NCBI RefSeq assembly: GCF_021184045.1
Contig: NZ_CP073710.1
Span: 1,436,685-1,500,684, forward strand
Direction of reading: 5' to 3'
DNA: 64,000 nt
From: Methanococcoides orientis
GTDB taxonomy: Archaea; Halobacteriota; Methanosarcinia; Methanosarcinales; Methanosarcinaceae
Below are positions 40,926 through 50,915 of the stretch, one piece after another (the first letter of the stretch is position 1; every line of letters starts with the position of its first letter). A model generated the notes under the pieces. That model ran no database searches. It had not been told where the DNA came from and worked only from the letters and a program-made list of their open reading frames with translations. The translations under genes and the position numbers were made by a program.

Positions 40926-41339
40926 GTGGAAAAATTACATGTATTTCTTGAAAAGCTCGACAAGAATGAATTTACCAGAAAGGATATCACCCTTCTTTTG
41001 ACACAAATGGAAGAAGATTCAAAGCAGGGCATCATTGCATTAACAAAGGATGATATGCAATGGCTCGAAACATACGCATTCGGGTTGCAGCAATTTGAAA
41101 TTATGTGTAGCAAGGATCCATCAAAAATGAGAGCTGGTGACTGGAGACAAGTTGTTCATGATTTCAGCAAGGTAAGATTCTTCGTGGATGACATGGAAGA
41201 GAGAGGTCTGGTTAAGAACGTATTCTGGAACGTGGAAGGAATCGTTACATTCGATATTCCCGACAACTTCGGCTATAGGAATTTTATATATTGCAGGATA
41301 AAAAGCTATCTTGAGAAACTCTACAATCTACAAAAATGA
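40926..41339 (+). CDS. Hypothetical protein, 137 residues
   Basis: I do not recognise a family. The protein is soluble and helical, with a conserved-looking centre SKMRAGDWRQVVHDFSKVRFFVDDM and no Cys cluster or membrane segment. It starts at a GTG with AGGGGGAAA nine bases upstream, which supports expression. It is monocistronic between purB (divergent) and tRNA-Arg. Confidence 0.65.
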   Translation: MEKLHVFLEKLDKNEFTRKDITLLLTQMEEDSKQGIIALTKDDMQWLETYAFGLQQFEIMCSKDPSKMRAGDWRQVVHDFSKVRFFVDDMEERGLVKNVFWNVEGIVTFDIPDNFGYRNFIYCRIKSYLEKLYNLQK

Positions 41340-41407
41340 TCAGAATAATTGAATATGAATTGATCATAAATTAATTCGTTAATATTCAATTCAAGTAGAT
41401 TATAGAA

Positions 41408-41479
41408 CGGGCCTGCCGGGAATCGAACCCGGGTTCTAAGCTCCGGAGGCTAAAGTGATATCCACTACACCACAGGCCC
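41408..41479 (-). tRNA. tRNA-Arg (CCG anticodon)
   Basis: The minus strand folds into a 72-nt cloverleaf: acceptor GGGCCTG/CAGGCCC, T-arm CCGGG-TTCGATT-CCCGG, and anticodon loop CTCCGGA with U33 and anticodon CCG. The discriminator is G and no CCA is encoded. The anticodon stem TTAGC/GCTTA has one T-T mismatch (positions 28-42). No intron is seen. Confidence 0.92.
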
Positions 41480-41859
41480 ACAATATAACTATTCATAAAT
41501 ATGTCATCGAGTTAGTGACAACGGTAACTGAATGTAGGATAAACCAATTATTATATTATTGTTTTGGGATTAGAACCTGACAAATGAACACATTTTCACA
41601 AAACACTCATAATTTTGAACACTTCAAGCATAATTAACAAGAATATACTCAAAAATGAGAAGCTTTCTGCATAATAAGAATCAAATTTCTCAAACAGGAA
41701 TTAGTTCATTGGTATAATATTGCCTCATGAAATAGAATATATTATTGATATAACATTATTTTTGAAAACATATTAATACACATTTTAATACATTAAAGCA
41801 AAGGTATAATTTGAACTGACTCCTACATATTGCAAAAACGACTCCATTTTACAGAAAAA
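41480..41859. other. A/T-rich intergenic stretch, no gene seen
   Basis: This 380-bp gap between tRNA-Arg and the histidine kinase is very A/T-rich. It must hold promoters for both, but I cannot single out a convincing box A and see no open frame with a ribosome site. Confidence 0.5.
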
Positions 41860-43476
41860 ATGACAATGGAAAATAAAGATATGGGTTCTGAAAAGATCAA
41901 AGATCTGGAACAGACTATCAAGAACCTCAGAGATGAGATCGAACTGGTCAAAAAGGAAGCTAGTGTGAAAAAAGAATTTTATAAGCTTCATATTGAGAAT
42001 CTCAATGATGTCATCTTTAGTGTCGACAAAAACGGAAACTTTACATATATAAGTCCGGCTATTGAAATTTTTACCGGCTACATGCCAGAAGAAGTAATCG
42101 GCACATCTTTTATGCAATATGTACACCCGGAGGATCTTACGGGTCTTCTTGAAGATATGGACCTGACCCTTAAAGGTGAACACAAACCCTATATGTTCAG
42201 AGTTATTGCAAAATCAGGCAAGGTAACACACGTACACACATCTTCCAAAGGAATCATCAGGAACGGAGAAGTAATTGGTCTAAATGGGATCATGGTAAAT
42301 ATCGACCAACTAAAGAAAGTTGAGTTCGAGCTGATGAAAGAAAAAGAAAAAGCACAGCATTATCTTAATGTGTCTAATGTTATGTTCGTTGTTCTTGACA
42401 AGAACCAGAAGATAAAACTCGTGAACAAAAAAGCTGCAGAGAACGTTGGTTATTCCGAAAAGGAACTAATTGGCAGGAACTGGTTTGACATGTTCATACC
42501 TGAAAACATTCATGCAAATGTAAAGGCTGTGTTTAATAAAATTATTTCAGGAGATTCCAAAACATTTGAATATTACGATAATCCGATCATCACAAGATCT
42601 GGTGAAGAAAAGGTTATTTCCTGGAATAATTCGATACTTTATGATCAGGATGGAAATGTCAGTGGTTTACTCTCTTCAGGAATCGATGTTACTGAAAAGA
42701 AGATTGCAGAAAGGGCACTAATATCTGCAAAAAATGAGGCTGAAACTGCAAATCAGGCAAAGAGCACATTCATTGCAAACATGAGCCATGAATTACGGAC
42801 ACCTCTTAACTCAGTAATCGGATTCTCTGAAATTCTTCTTGAAAAGAAGTTCGGAGATATTAATGAAAAACAGGAAAGATACCTTCACAATATATTCGCC
42901 AGTGGTAAACACCTTCTTGATGTTTTTAATTTAATGCTGGAAGTTTCAAGGATTGAGTCCGAAGTGCTTGAACTTAATTATAAGAAAGTAGAATTATTCG
43001 GATTTATGGAAGATATCCGGAAATATGTGGCCCCACAAATTCAGGATAAAGAACAGAGAATATTATTTAACATCAACACAGATGTCGAATATGTTGTAGC
43101 AGATCTCGAAAAGGTAGAACAAAGCATCATTCATCTTATCGAAAATGCCAGCAAATTTTCAGAAAATGGTAGCCCCATCACAGTTGAAGTCAGGAGCACT
43201 GATAAGGATCTGGTTTTTAATGTATCAGATAATGGGATAGGGATCTCAGAGAAAGATATTGATACACTTTTTAACCCCTTCACTCAGATCGATTCATCTT
43301 CAACAAGAACCCATGGCGGAATTGGAATAGGACTATGTCTTGCCAAAAAATACTCCGAATTGCATGGGGGATCCCTGTATGTCAGAAGTAAGATAAACGA
43401 AGGTAGCAGCTTTTACTTTGCAATACCACTAAACCCTGACATCGAAAAAGATAATTTATTAAAAAAAGAGATTTAA
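41860..43476 (+). CDS. PAS-PAS sensor histidine kinase
   Basis: About 538 residues, soluble. A short coiled coil (about 7-40) leads to two PAS domains (about 40-160 with YISPAIEIFTGYMPEEV, and 165-285 with KLVNKKAAENVGYSEKEL). A HisKA helix with MSHELRTPLNSVIGF and an ATPase domain with NASKFSENG, DNGIGIS and GGIGIGLCL follow. The open frame begins at a TTG (41830); I took the ATG at 41860, and 41866 is nearly as likely since no strong ribosome site is visible. No receiver domain or response regulator is adjacent; a small winged-helix gene converges on it. Confidence 0.85.
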   Translation: MTMENKDMGSEKIKDLEQTIKNLRDEIELVKKEASVKKEFYKLHIENLNDVIFSVDKNGNFTYISPAIEIFTGYMPEEVIGTSFMQYVHPEDLTGLLEDMDLTLKGEHKPYMFRVIAKSGKVTHVHTSSKGIIRNGEVIGLNGIMVNIDQLKKVEFELMKEKEKAQHYLNVSNVMFVVLDKNQKIKLVNKKAAENVGYSEKELIGRNWFDMFIPENIHANVKAVFNKIISGDSKTFEYYDNPIITRSGEEKVISWNNSILYDQDGNVSGLLSSGIDVTEKKIAERALISAKNEAETANQAKSTFIANMSHELRTPLNSVIGFSEILLEKKFGDINEKQERYLHNIFASGKHLLDVFNLMLEVSRIESEVLELNYKKVELFGFMEDIRKYVAPQIQDKEQRILFNINTDVEYVVADLEKVEQSIIHLIENASKFSENGSPITVEVRSTDKDLVFNVSDNGIGISEKDIDTLFNPFTQIDSSSTRTHGGIGIGLCLAKKYSELHGGSLYVRSKINEGSSFYFAIPLNPDIEKDNLLKKEI

Positions 43477-43487
43477 AAAGGAAAGGA

Positions 43488-43688
43488 TCATTCCTTTGAA
43501 ACATCGTAGTAGCATCTTTTAGGAGAGTAGACAAGACCCTTTTTCTTCAGTGATGCAATTGTTTTACTAACCAGTTTACTGTCCAGACCAGTAGACTCTG
43601 CAATATCACCAGGTCTCAAGGATTTGTCAGAGCCTTCCAGAGCATTTAGTACTGTTGATTCATTTTCAGTTAATGTTTCTTCACTCAT
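43488..43688 (-). CDS. Small winged-helix DNA-binding protein
   Basis: The 66-residue protein is almost only a winged helix: LTENESTVLNALEGS, the recognition region RPGDIAESTGLDSKLVSKTI and a basic wing KKKGLVYSPKRC. It resembles single-domain MarR/TrmB-like archaeal regulators. A GAGGT site precedes the ATG. It ends 11 bp from the histidine kinase stop, convergent, and stands alone downstream of the str operon. Confidence 0.75.
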   Translation of the reverse strand: MSEETLTENESTVLNALEGSDKSLRPGDIAESTGLDSKLVSKTIASLKKKGLVYSPKRCYYDVSKE

Positions 43689-43800
43689 GATATAACCTCA
43701 CATTGATATGGAAATGTGTACGATATAAACATTATCGATAGATAAATAGAGTACTGACCAATAATCAATAGCATTGAAAGTCAGATAAGATTTAAAGTTT

Positions 43801-43853
43801 AAAAATAATTAAAGAAATAGGGAGGAGAACTGTTACAGATTAAAATCTGTAAC
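43801..43853 (-). terminator. Terminator of the ribosomal str operon
   Basis: GTTACAGATT and AATCTGTAAC are exact inverted repeats two bases apart (43832-43853). On the minus strand a T-rich tract follows (about 43801-43820). It lies 36 bases after the rpsJ stop. Confidence 0.65.
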
Positions 43854-43888
43854 ATAGTCCCAGGCCCTTTTGAATAATATCGAAGTAC

Positions 43889-44212
<324 letters not shown>

Positions 44213-44232
44213 TTAAAAGAAAGAGAAGAGTG

Positions 44233-45501
44233 TTACTGCTTCTCTTTAACACTCATGCACATACCGGCAGCGATTGTCATACCCATATCACGGATAGCAA
44301 ATCTGCCGAGCTGTGGAATCTCTTTTACAGGCTCAATGCACATTGGCCTGGTTGGTCTGATTGTAACGATCGCTGCATCTCCAGCCTTGATGAAGGTTGG
44401 GTTCTCTTCCTTGACCTGACCGGACTTTGGATCCAGCTTCTTGTCGATGGACATGAGAGTACATGCAGTCTGGGTGGTGTGGCAGTGGAACACAGGAGTG
44501 TATCCGACTGTGATAGCGGATGGGTGCTGAAGGACAACGATCTGACCGGCAAACTCTTCAGCTACCGATGGTGGCTTCTCTGCAGGACCACATACGTCAC
44601 CTCTCCTGACATCGTTCTTTCCGATACCCCTTACATTCCAACCGATGTTGTCACCAGGTACAGCCTGATCGACCTCTTCGTGGTGCATCTCGATTGACTT
44701 GACCTCACCAGTTGCGCCGCTTGGCATGAATGTGACCTTCTGGCCTTTCTTCATGATACCGGTCTCTACCCTACCTACTGGAACGGTACCGATACCGGAG
44801 ATGGTGTATGCATCCTGTACTGGGATACGGAGTGGAAGTGTGTCTGGCTTTTCTGGTGTCTTAAGATCATTAAGGCAGTCAAGCAATGATGGACCATTGT
44901 ACCATGGAGTGTTTTCGCTTGATTTTGTGATGTTGTCACCCTCGAATGCGGAGGTTGGGACGAATGGGACATCTTCTGCCTTGAATCCTACCATACCGAG
45001 AAGCTGTGATACTTCTTTCTTGACCTCGTTGTACCTGTCCTCACTGTATTCAGCTGCGTCCATCTTGTTCACAGCGACGATGAGCTGGTTGATACCAAGG
45101 GTCCTGGAAAGGAACACGTGCTCCTTTGTCTGAGCCATTACACCATCTGGTGCTGCAACTACAAGTACAGCTGCATCTGCCTGGGAAGCACCGGTGATCA
45201 TGTTCTTTACGAAATCACGGTGACCTGGGCAGTCCACTACTGTAAAGTAGAACTTGTCGGTATCGAATCTCTTGTGTGAGATATCGATGGTAACTCCTCT
45301 CTCACGCTCTTCCTTGAGTGAGTCCATAACCCATGCGAAAGCGAAGGATTCTTTACCTTTTTCTTTTGCTTCTGCCTTGTATTTTTCGATAAGGTGTGCA
45401 GGTACTGCACCTGTCTCGAACATCAATCTACCGACAAATGTTGACTTGCCGTGGTCAACGTGACCAATAACTGCTAAATTCATGTGTGGTTTCTCAGCCA
45501 T
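44233..45501 (-). CDS. tuf: Translation elongation factor 1-alpha
   Basis: The 422-residue GTPase brings aminoacyl-tRNA to the ribosome. G motifs are GHVDHGKST (residues 12-20), DCPGHRDF and NKMDAAEY. The C-terminal beta-barrel domains are complete. AAGGAG precedes the ATG. A 130-bp gap separates it from fusA, and an A/T box AAAATATAG (about 45540-45550) there may give tuf its own promoter. Confidence 0.98.
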   Translation of the reverse strand: MAEKPHMNLAVIGHVDHGKSTFVGRLMFETGAVPAHLIEKYKAEAKEKGKESFAFAWVMDSLKEERERGVTIDISHKRFDTDKFYFTVVDCPGHRDFVKNMITGASQADAAVLVVAAPDGVMAQTKEHVFLSRTLGINQLIVAVNKMDAAEYSEDRYNEVKKEVSQLLGMVGFKAEDVPFVPTSAFEGDNITKSSENTPWYNGPSLLDCLNDLKTPEKPDTLPLRIPVQDAYTISGIGTVPVGRVETGIMKKGQKVTFMPSGATGEVKSIEMHHEEVDQAVPGDNIGWNVRGIGKNDVRRGDVCGPAEKPPSVAEEFAGQIVVLQHPSAITVGYTPVFHCHTTQTACTLMSIDKKLDPKSGQVKEENPTFIKAGDAAIVTIRPTRPMCIEPVKEIPQLGRFAIRDMGMTIAAGMCMSVKEKQ

Positions 45502-45631
45502 AATATATTCTCCTTTATTTTTGAGTGTTAGACGTAATATCTATATTTTTGACCTAAATTGTTGTTTCTACTCTTAAACCTTTCCAAAGGATAGGATATT
45601 TCATACAAATAAGATGGATAAAATATCCACC

Positions 45632-47824
45632 TTACATGCTCATGAAGTCCTGTGCCTGTGGAAGGTCCTTCTTGAGTCCTTTTCGCTCACGGATGCCAGA
45701 AACGACTTCGGTGATCATGTTAGTTGGGAGTGGTTCAAAGCCTACGAACTCTGTACTCCACATAGCACGACCCTCTGTTGCGGATCTGATATCGCCGGCA
45801 AATCCGAACAATTCGGACACTGGTGCCTTGGATTCGATGATCGTTGTGTCACCCTCGGATGTCATATCAATAATGATACCACGGCGACCCTGGATCTCCT
45901 TTGTAGCTCCACCCATCTGTTCCTGTGGGGTCTGGATGAATACCTTCTGGTATGGCTCAAAGAGCGTATCGTCTGCCATGAGCATTGCTGCCTGGATTGC
46001 CTGCCTGGATGCAGGAATTACCTGTGCAGGACCTCTGTGGACAGCATCCTCGTGGAGCTTTGCGTCCATGAGCTTTACCTTTACACCCATGCATGGTTCT
46101 TTTGAAAGCGGACCTGCTTTCATAACTTCGACGAAACCTTCAAGGACCAGTTCCATTGTCTCGTTCAGGTGCTGGATACCTTTGGTCATATCAAAGTAAG
46201 CATTGCTCTCAAAGATGTCAGCAATTCTCTTTGCTTCATCCTTGTCAAGACCTGCTGCAATAAGCTTCTCCCTTCTCTCAAGTTCAGGCATTCTCATTGA
46301 GATCTCGCCCTCACGGATAAGCTCACGTACTTCAGGCTCGAGTGGCTCGACAACAACATAGAATCTGTTGTGCCTGTTAGGAGACTTACCTTCAACAGGA
46401 CCTGCTGTTCCTGTGATGGTCTCACGGTATACCACAATAGGAGGTGTTGTTGTGATCTCTACACCCTTGTCACGCTCGATTCTGTGAGCAATGACCTCAA
46501 GGTGAAGTTCGCCCATACCTGCCATGAGGTGTTCACCGGTCTCTTCGTCCAGTGTGATCTTAAGTGTTGGGTCTTCCTTTGCGACCTGACGCAGAACCTC
46601 AACAAGCTTTGGAAGGTCTTTCATGTGTTTTGCTTCCACAGCTACGGTCACGACAGGCTCACTTGCGTGTCTGATGCTCTCGAATGGAGACATGCCTTCA
46701 AGTGATGTTACAGTAGAACCGACAATAGCGTCCCTAAGACCTGTAACTGCAGCAATGTTACCTGCAGGGATCTCATCCACTTCAAGTCTCTCCGGACCCA
46801 TGAAAACACCAACCTGCTGGATCCTGTTCTTCTTTGCTGCACCTGATACGTAAACTTCCATACCACGTGAAAGTGAACCACTGAAAAGTCTTCCTGTTGA
46901 AACTTCTCCTGCATGTGGGTCCATGGAAATATCAGTTACCATGAATGCAAGGTCGCCCTTTGCATCAGCATCAGCCATCTGCTTTCCAATACCAGTCTCA
47001 AGATCGCCGTGCCAGATGACACCGACCCTGTCTTCCTGAGCATCGATAGGACTTGGAAGGAACCTGATGACCATGTCGTTTACAGCTTCGTGGAGCGGAC
47101 ATTTCTCACCAAGTGATTTCATATCTTCAGCACGGCAGTAGTCAAATACTTCACCAAAGCTGACACCGGTCTTCTGCATCATAGGAACACTGATAGCCCA
47201 GTTGTAAAGTGCTGAACCGAATGCTACTGTACCTTCTGCAGCGTCAACTCTCCAGCCCTGGTTATAGCGCTCTTCGTTCATACCTTTGATAAGCTTGTTG
47301 ACGTGGTCAATGAGCTTACCGAGCCTGATCTGCATCTCCTGTGCATCGACCTGTAACTCGTTGATAAGACGGTCTACCTTGTTAATGAAAAGTACTGGCC
47401 TTACGTGCTCTTTCAGTGCCTGTCTCAGAACGGTCTCGGTCTGAGGCATGGTACCTTCTACAGCATCAATAACTACAACTGCACCATCTACTGCACGCAT
47501 AGCACGTGTAACGTCACCACCAAAGTCAACGTGACCTGGTGTATCGATAAGGTTGATGAGGTACTCTTCATCCTCGAACTCGTGCACCATTGAAACGTTT
47601 GCGGAGTCGATCGTAATACCTCTTTCCTGTTCCTCTTCATCAGAGTCCATGAATAACTGGCGACCTGCAAGATCCTTGGAGATCATACCAGCGCCTGCAA
47701 GAAGATTGTCTGAAAGGGTAGTTTTTCCGTGATCGATGTGAGCAATAATTGCGATGTTCCTGATCATTACCGGGTTGCTCATCAGCGCGTTTACACGCTC
47801 AACCATTTTTTTCCTTCGTCCCAT
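45632..47824 (-). CDS. fusA: Translation elongation factor 2
   Basis: The 730-residue GTPase drives ribosomal translocation. G motifs are [17 protein letters not shown] and NKVDRL. The diphthamide His lies in [12 protein letters not shown] in domain IV, as in archaeal and eukaryotic EF-2. The ATG at 47824 follows AGGTTTT. It lies 48 bp after rpsG in the operon. Confidence 0.98.
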   Translation of the reverse strand: MGRRKKMVERVNALMSNPVMIRNIAIIAHIDHGKTTLSDNLLAGAGMISKDLAGRQLFMDSDEEEQERGITIDSANVSMVHEFEDEEYLINLIDTPGHVDFGGDVTRAMRAVDGAVVVIDAVEGTMPQTETVLRQALKEHVRPVLFINKVDRLINELQVDAQEMQIRLGKLIDHVNKLIKGMNEERYNQGWRVDAAEGTVAFGSALYNWAISVPMMQKTGVSFGEVFDYCRAEDMKSLGEKCPLHEAVNDMVIRFLPSPIDAQEDRVGVIWHGDLETGIGKQMADADAKGDLAFMVTDISMDPHAGEVSTGRLFSGSLSRGMEVYVSGAAKKNRIQQVGVFMGPERLEVDEIPAGNIAAVTGLRDAIVGSTVTSLEGMSPFESIRHASEPVVTVAVEAKHMKDLPKLVEVLRQVAKEDPTLKITLDEETGEHLMAGMGELHLEVIAHRIERDKGVEITTTPPIVVYRETITGTAGPVEGKSPNRHNRFYVVVEPLEPEVRELIREGEISMRMPELERREKLIAAGLDKDEAKRIADIFESNAYFDMTKGIQHLNETMELVLEGFVEVMKAGPLSKEPCMGVKVKLMDAKLHEDAVHRGPAQVIPASRQAIQAAMLMADDTLFEPYQKVFIQTPQEQMGGATKEIQGRRGIIIDMTSEGDTTIIESKAPVSELFGFAGDIRSATEGRAMWSTEFVGFEPLPTNMITEVVSGIRERKGLKKDLPQAQDFMSM

Positions 47825-47871
47825 AATAAAACCTACAATTGAATATTGTTAAAAAATAAAGAACAACACGA

Positions 47872-48432
47872 TTAACGTGCTGCCTTTGCGACTCTTTCCT
47901 TTCCGTCCTTTCTGTTAATAGAGAAGCACTTTGCATCACGGTTGGAAGCTGCGATCAGCTCGGATGCAAGGCATTCGGATGCAGAACGCTTTGATTTGAA
48001 TGCTGCCTGGTTTGCACCTATTGCAATATGCCTCAATGCAGTGTCAATACGCCTCTGTGGTGCAGTATCTACTGCTTTTGGTACAGAGATACCACCGTAT
48101 TTGAGTCTTACAACTTCTTCCCTTGGACCAGCGTTGCCAATGGCTTCCACAAGTACCTGAACAGGGTTCTTCTGTGTCCTCTTATTGATCACATCAAACG
48201 CATCGTCCACAATACGCATAGCGATCTGCTTCTTACCGGTGTTCTGCGCATTGCGCATCACATTGTTGACAAGACGCTCAACGATACATAGATCGGATTT
48301 GTTGAACTGCTGTCTTGCGTGCTTACCTGATGTGTGTGGTATGATCACAGGATCAAGGTTCACGTATCTCTTGATACCAGCATCATTAACTTCTACCTCT
48401 GAAAGGTCCCATTTTCCGAATAACTTATACAT
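47872..48432 (-). CDS. rpsG: Small ribosomal subunit protein S7 (uS7)
   Basis: The 186-residue protein begins [17 protein letters not shown] and contains [14 protein letters not shown] and [13 protein letters not shown], typical of archaeal S7, which organises the 3' domain of 16S rRNA. The frame runs to 48465, but GGAG lies nine bases before the ATG at 48432 and fixes the start. rpsL ends five bases upstream. Confidence 0.97.
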   Translation of the reverse strand: MYKLFGKWDLSEVEVNDAGIKRYVNLDPVIIPHTSGKHARQQFNKSDLCIVERLVNNVMRNAQNTGKKQIAMRIVDDAFDVINKRTQKNPVQVLVEAIGNAGPREEVVRLKYGGISVPKAVDTAPQRRIDTALRHIAIGANQAAFKSKRSASECLASELIAASNRDAKCFSINRKDGKERVAKAAR

Positions 48433-48436
48433 GGAA

Positions 48437-48865
48437 TTATCTCCTTGGCTTTTCCTTTCTTCCAATGACCATTTCTCTCAAACAAACATTGTTAACTGCA
48501 GTGACCTTGAAGCGCACTCCGGGAATATCACCCATTGCACCACCCATGCGGCCACCGATCCTTTCCACGGTCACTTCATCGTGCTCATCAATGAAGTTGA
48601 TAGCACCGTCACCTGGACAGAATGCTGTTGCCTGACGGCCATTCTTGATCAACTGGATCCTTACACATTTCCTGATAGCAGAGTTAGGCTGTTTTGCCTC
48701 GACACCCACTTTTTCAAGTACAATTCCACGACCCTGTGGCGCGCCACCGAGCGGGTCAGATTTAACGTCCAGACCTAAGGTACGTCTACTGTAGCCGGTA
48801 TCTTTCCACCTGGCATCTTTGCGAACCTGTTGAAGTCTGTGAGCTGCATATTTTCCATTTGGCAT
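48437..48865 (-). CDS. rpsL: Small ribosomal subunit protein S12 (uS12)
   Basis: The 142-residue protein has the highly conserved [15 protein letters not shown] and [10 protein letters not shown] motifs of the decoding-centre protein S12. GGGAGG precedes the ATG. It stands before rpsG as in all archaeal str operons. Confidence 0.98.
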   Translation of the reverse strand: MPNGKYAAHRLQQVRKDARWKDTGYSRRTLGLDVKSDPLGGAPQGRGIVLEKVGVEAKQPNSAIRKCVRIQLIKNGRQATAFCPGDGAINFIDEHDEVTVERIGGRMGGAMGDIPGVRFKVTAVNNVCLREMVIGRKEKPRR

Positions 48866-48933
48866 ATATTATCCTCCCAATAGTGTTCCGTACATAATGA
48901 GTTGAAATTATTAATCATTTAGCGAACGAAAGT

Positions 48934-49359
48934 TCACTCTAAGATCACATCATCGATATCGTGATGGCGACTAACTACCATTTTTACTTTTTCAATGTTG
49001 CTACCATTACGTCCGATAGCAAGCCCTTTCTCACTTGCAGATACATCCACATAGGCGATCTTTTTGTCACCCTTACTGGATATTTTGACGGACTTGATAG
49101 ACACAGTACCGAAAGCATTCTTTATAAATGTAACCGGCTCATCCGAGTATTCGATAAGTTCTATGTGTTTATCAACGGATCTTTTGACCCGATTAATGTT
49201 GTCTCCACGTTTCCCAATAGCAGCACCCATGTCACCAGTATTCACGACATAGATGACCCTGCCATCATCGATAATACAATCCTTAATTGAAGCGTCGGTC
49301 ATACTTTCAAACAGTGCAATGTATCTTACACATTCCGTTGAAAGTCTGATCTCGCTCAA
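48934..49359 (-). CDS. nusA: NusA-like transcription/RNA-binding factor (archaeal, KH only)
   Basis: The 141-residue protein consists of two KH domains, with GAAIGKRGDNINRVK and GLAIGRNGSNIEKVK, as in archaeal NusA, which lacks the bacterial S1 and N-terminal domains. It probably acts in termination or rRNA transcription. The start is a TTG at 49359 giving (M)SEIRLSTECVRYIAL: AGGAG lies eight bases upstream, while the further TTG at 49368 is too close to it. Confidence 0.95.
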   Translation of the reverse strand: MSEIRLSTECVRYIALFESMTDASIKDCIIDDGRVIYVVNTGDMGAAIGKRGDNINRVKRSVDKHIELIEYSDEPVTFIKNAFGTVSIKSVKISSKGDKKIAYVDVSASEKGLAIGRNGSNIEKVKMVVSRHHDIDDVILE

Positions 49360-49377
49360 ATAATACAACTCCTGATC

Positions 49378-49665
49378 TTAAGCTACTGCAAGTATATCAG
49401 ATTCTCCTACATCCATTATAGCCATTGCAGCAATAGTGAATGGCTTACCGCATGCAGGACCAAGATCTACACTTGTTCCAGTATAGTTCAGGACCGGCAC
49501 GTTTGTTGCTTCGATCTGTTCCCTCACGTGTGCAGGACAATTGGATGCAAGAACTATCATCTTTGCCTCGTTCTTGACAGCTGCATCAATGGTGCGGTTT
49601 GCCCCGATGATAACAGAGCCTGTCCTGATAACTTTGATCAGTGCTTTATCAACATTAATATCCAT
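49378..49665 (-). CDS. rpl30e: Large ribosomal subunit protein eL30
   Basis: The 95-residue protein has the L7Ae/L30e fold motifs [19 protein letters not shown] and [14 protein letters not shown]. In archaea it is encoded between rpoA2 and nusA, as here. Confidence 0.96.
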   Translation of the reverse strand: MDINVDKALIKVIRTGSVIIGANRTIDAAVKNEAKMIVLASNCPAHVREQIEATNVPVLNYTGTSVDLGPACGKPFTIAAMAIMDVGESDILAVA

Positions 49666-49745
49666 TTTACATCAACTCATATATATTGTCAATTTGAGAT
49701 TTGTATTCTAATAACTGATTCCTTATATCTACTTTCTGGTTGTAC

Positions 49746-50915
49746 TTACTCTTCATCAAGGTTAGCAAGAGGATTTCTAGCCACCAGATGAACGTCACCA
49801 GTACCAAGTTTTATAGGCTGACCAACAATGATGTTCTCAGTAACACCATTGAGCTCATCAATATCACCGCGCATTCCCGCATCAAGTAAGTGGTTAACAG
49901 TAACCTCGAATGCAGCACGGGCGAAGACACTGGCCTTCTCTCCGGAAATTCCATGACGACCGATCTGTTTTACTTCACCATCACAGGTCATGATATCTGA
50001 TACAAGCATTATGTGACGAATATCCACAGTAAGACCCTGCTCACGCAGAGTATCACTTGCTTCTTTTATGATGGAATTACGAGCAGCTTCGATTCCGAAT
50101 ACCTCATAGATCTCACCAATGTTGTTGGTATACGTCCTTGTAATATCCACACCTTCAACATTGAGAACTTCCTTTAGTACAGAGCCTTCTGTATAAAGAG
50201 TATATTCCTCACCATCTTTCCTGATAACTACCCTCTTGATACCTTCAATACCTTTGAGAGTGATAGTATGGATCTTCTTTGCAAGCTGAAGAAGTTCCCT
50301 GTATGATGGCTCGTTTGGCTGAGCAATTATCTGATTGCTCACAGCACCTGAGACCTTAACTGAAACTCCAAGTTCTTCCTCGAGCTTCTCTGCAATATCA
50401 TCCACAGCGATAGCCCTCTGGACGAGCATTTTCTCGTTAAGGTCAATAACAAGGTTCATGTTAGCAAGATCAGTGGTCACATCTGCAAGATGTGCAATGT
50501 GAGTTGCTTCGATCTCCCATGCGACCTTCCTTGCAAGATCCCTGTCATTTGCATGATCTTTGTCAAGTGCAACTGTCATCATAGGAGTACTTGGAGTCTT
50601 TCTCGCATCCACGATCTCGATAAGACGTGGCAAACCCAATGTAACGTTGATCTCAGCGACACCAGCGTAGTGGAAAGTACGCATGGTCATCTGAGTACCC
50701 GGTTCACCAATGGACTGAGCAGATACAACACCCACGGCTTCACAAGGTTCAACACATGCATATTCATAATCCGTCATGACGCGTTCGATGATCTCTTCCA
50801 GCTCTTTCTTGGTTACTCCGACCTTCATTACATCATCTTTGAGGGTCGCAAGCGTAGTCATTGGAAGTGGAAGACCACCTATCATTGAATCAATAGTAGC
50901 TTCACTGATGGACAT
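49746..50915 (-). CDS. rpoA2: DNA-directed RNA polymerase subunit A''
   Basis: The 389-residue subunit is the C-terminal part of the largest polymerase subunit, containing the trigger-loop region [23 protein letters not shown]. Its ATG overlaps the rpoA1 stop (TAATG) and has GGAGGTGG upstream. The split A'/A'' arrangement is standard in archaea. Confidence 0.98.
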   Translation of the reverse strand: MSISEATIDSMIGGLPLPMTTLATLKDDVMKVGVTKKELEEIIERVMTDYEYACVEPCEAVGVVSAQSIGEPGTQMTMRTFHYAGVAEINVTLGLPRLIEIVDARKTPSTPMMTVALDKDHANDRDLARKVAWEIEATHIAHLADVTTDLANMNLVIDLNEKMLVQRAIAVDDIAEKLEEELGVSVKVSGAVSNQIIAQPNEPSYRELLQLAKKIHTITLKGIEGIKRVVIRKDGEEYTLYTEGSVLKEVLNVEGVDITRTYTNNIGEIYEVFGIEAARNSIIKEASDTLREQGLTVDIRHIMLVSDIMTCDGEVKQIGRHGISGEKASVFARAAFEVTVNHLLDAGMRGDIDELNGVTENIIVGQPIKLGTGDVHLVARNPLANLDEE

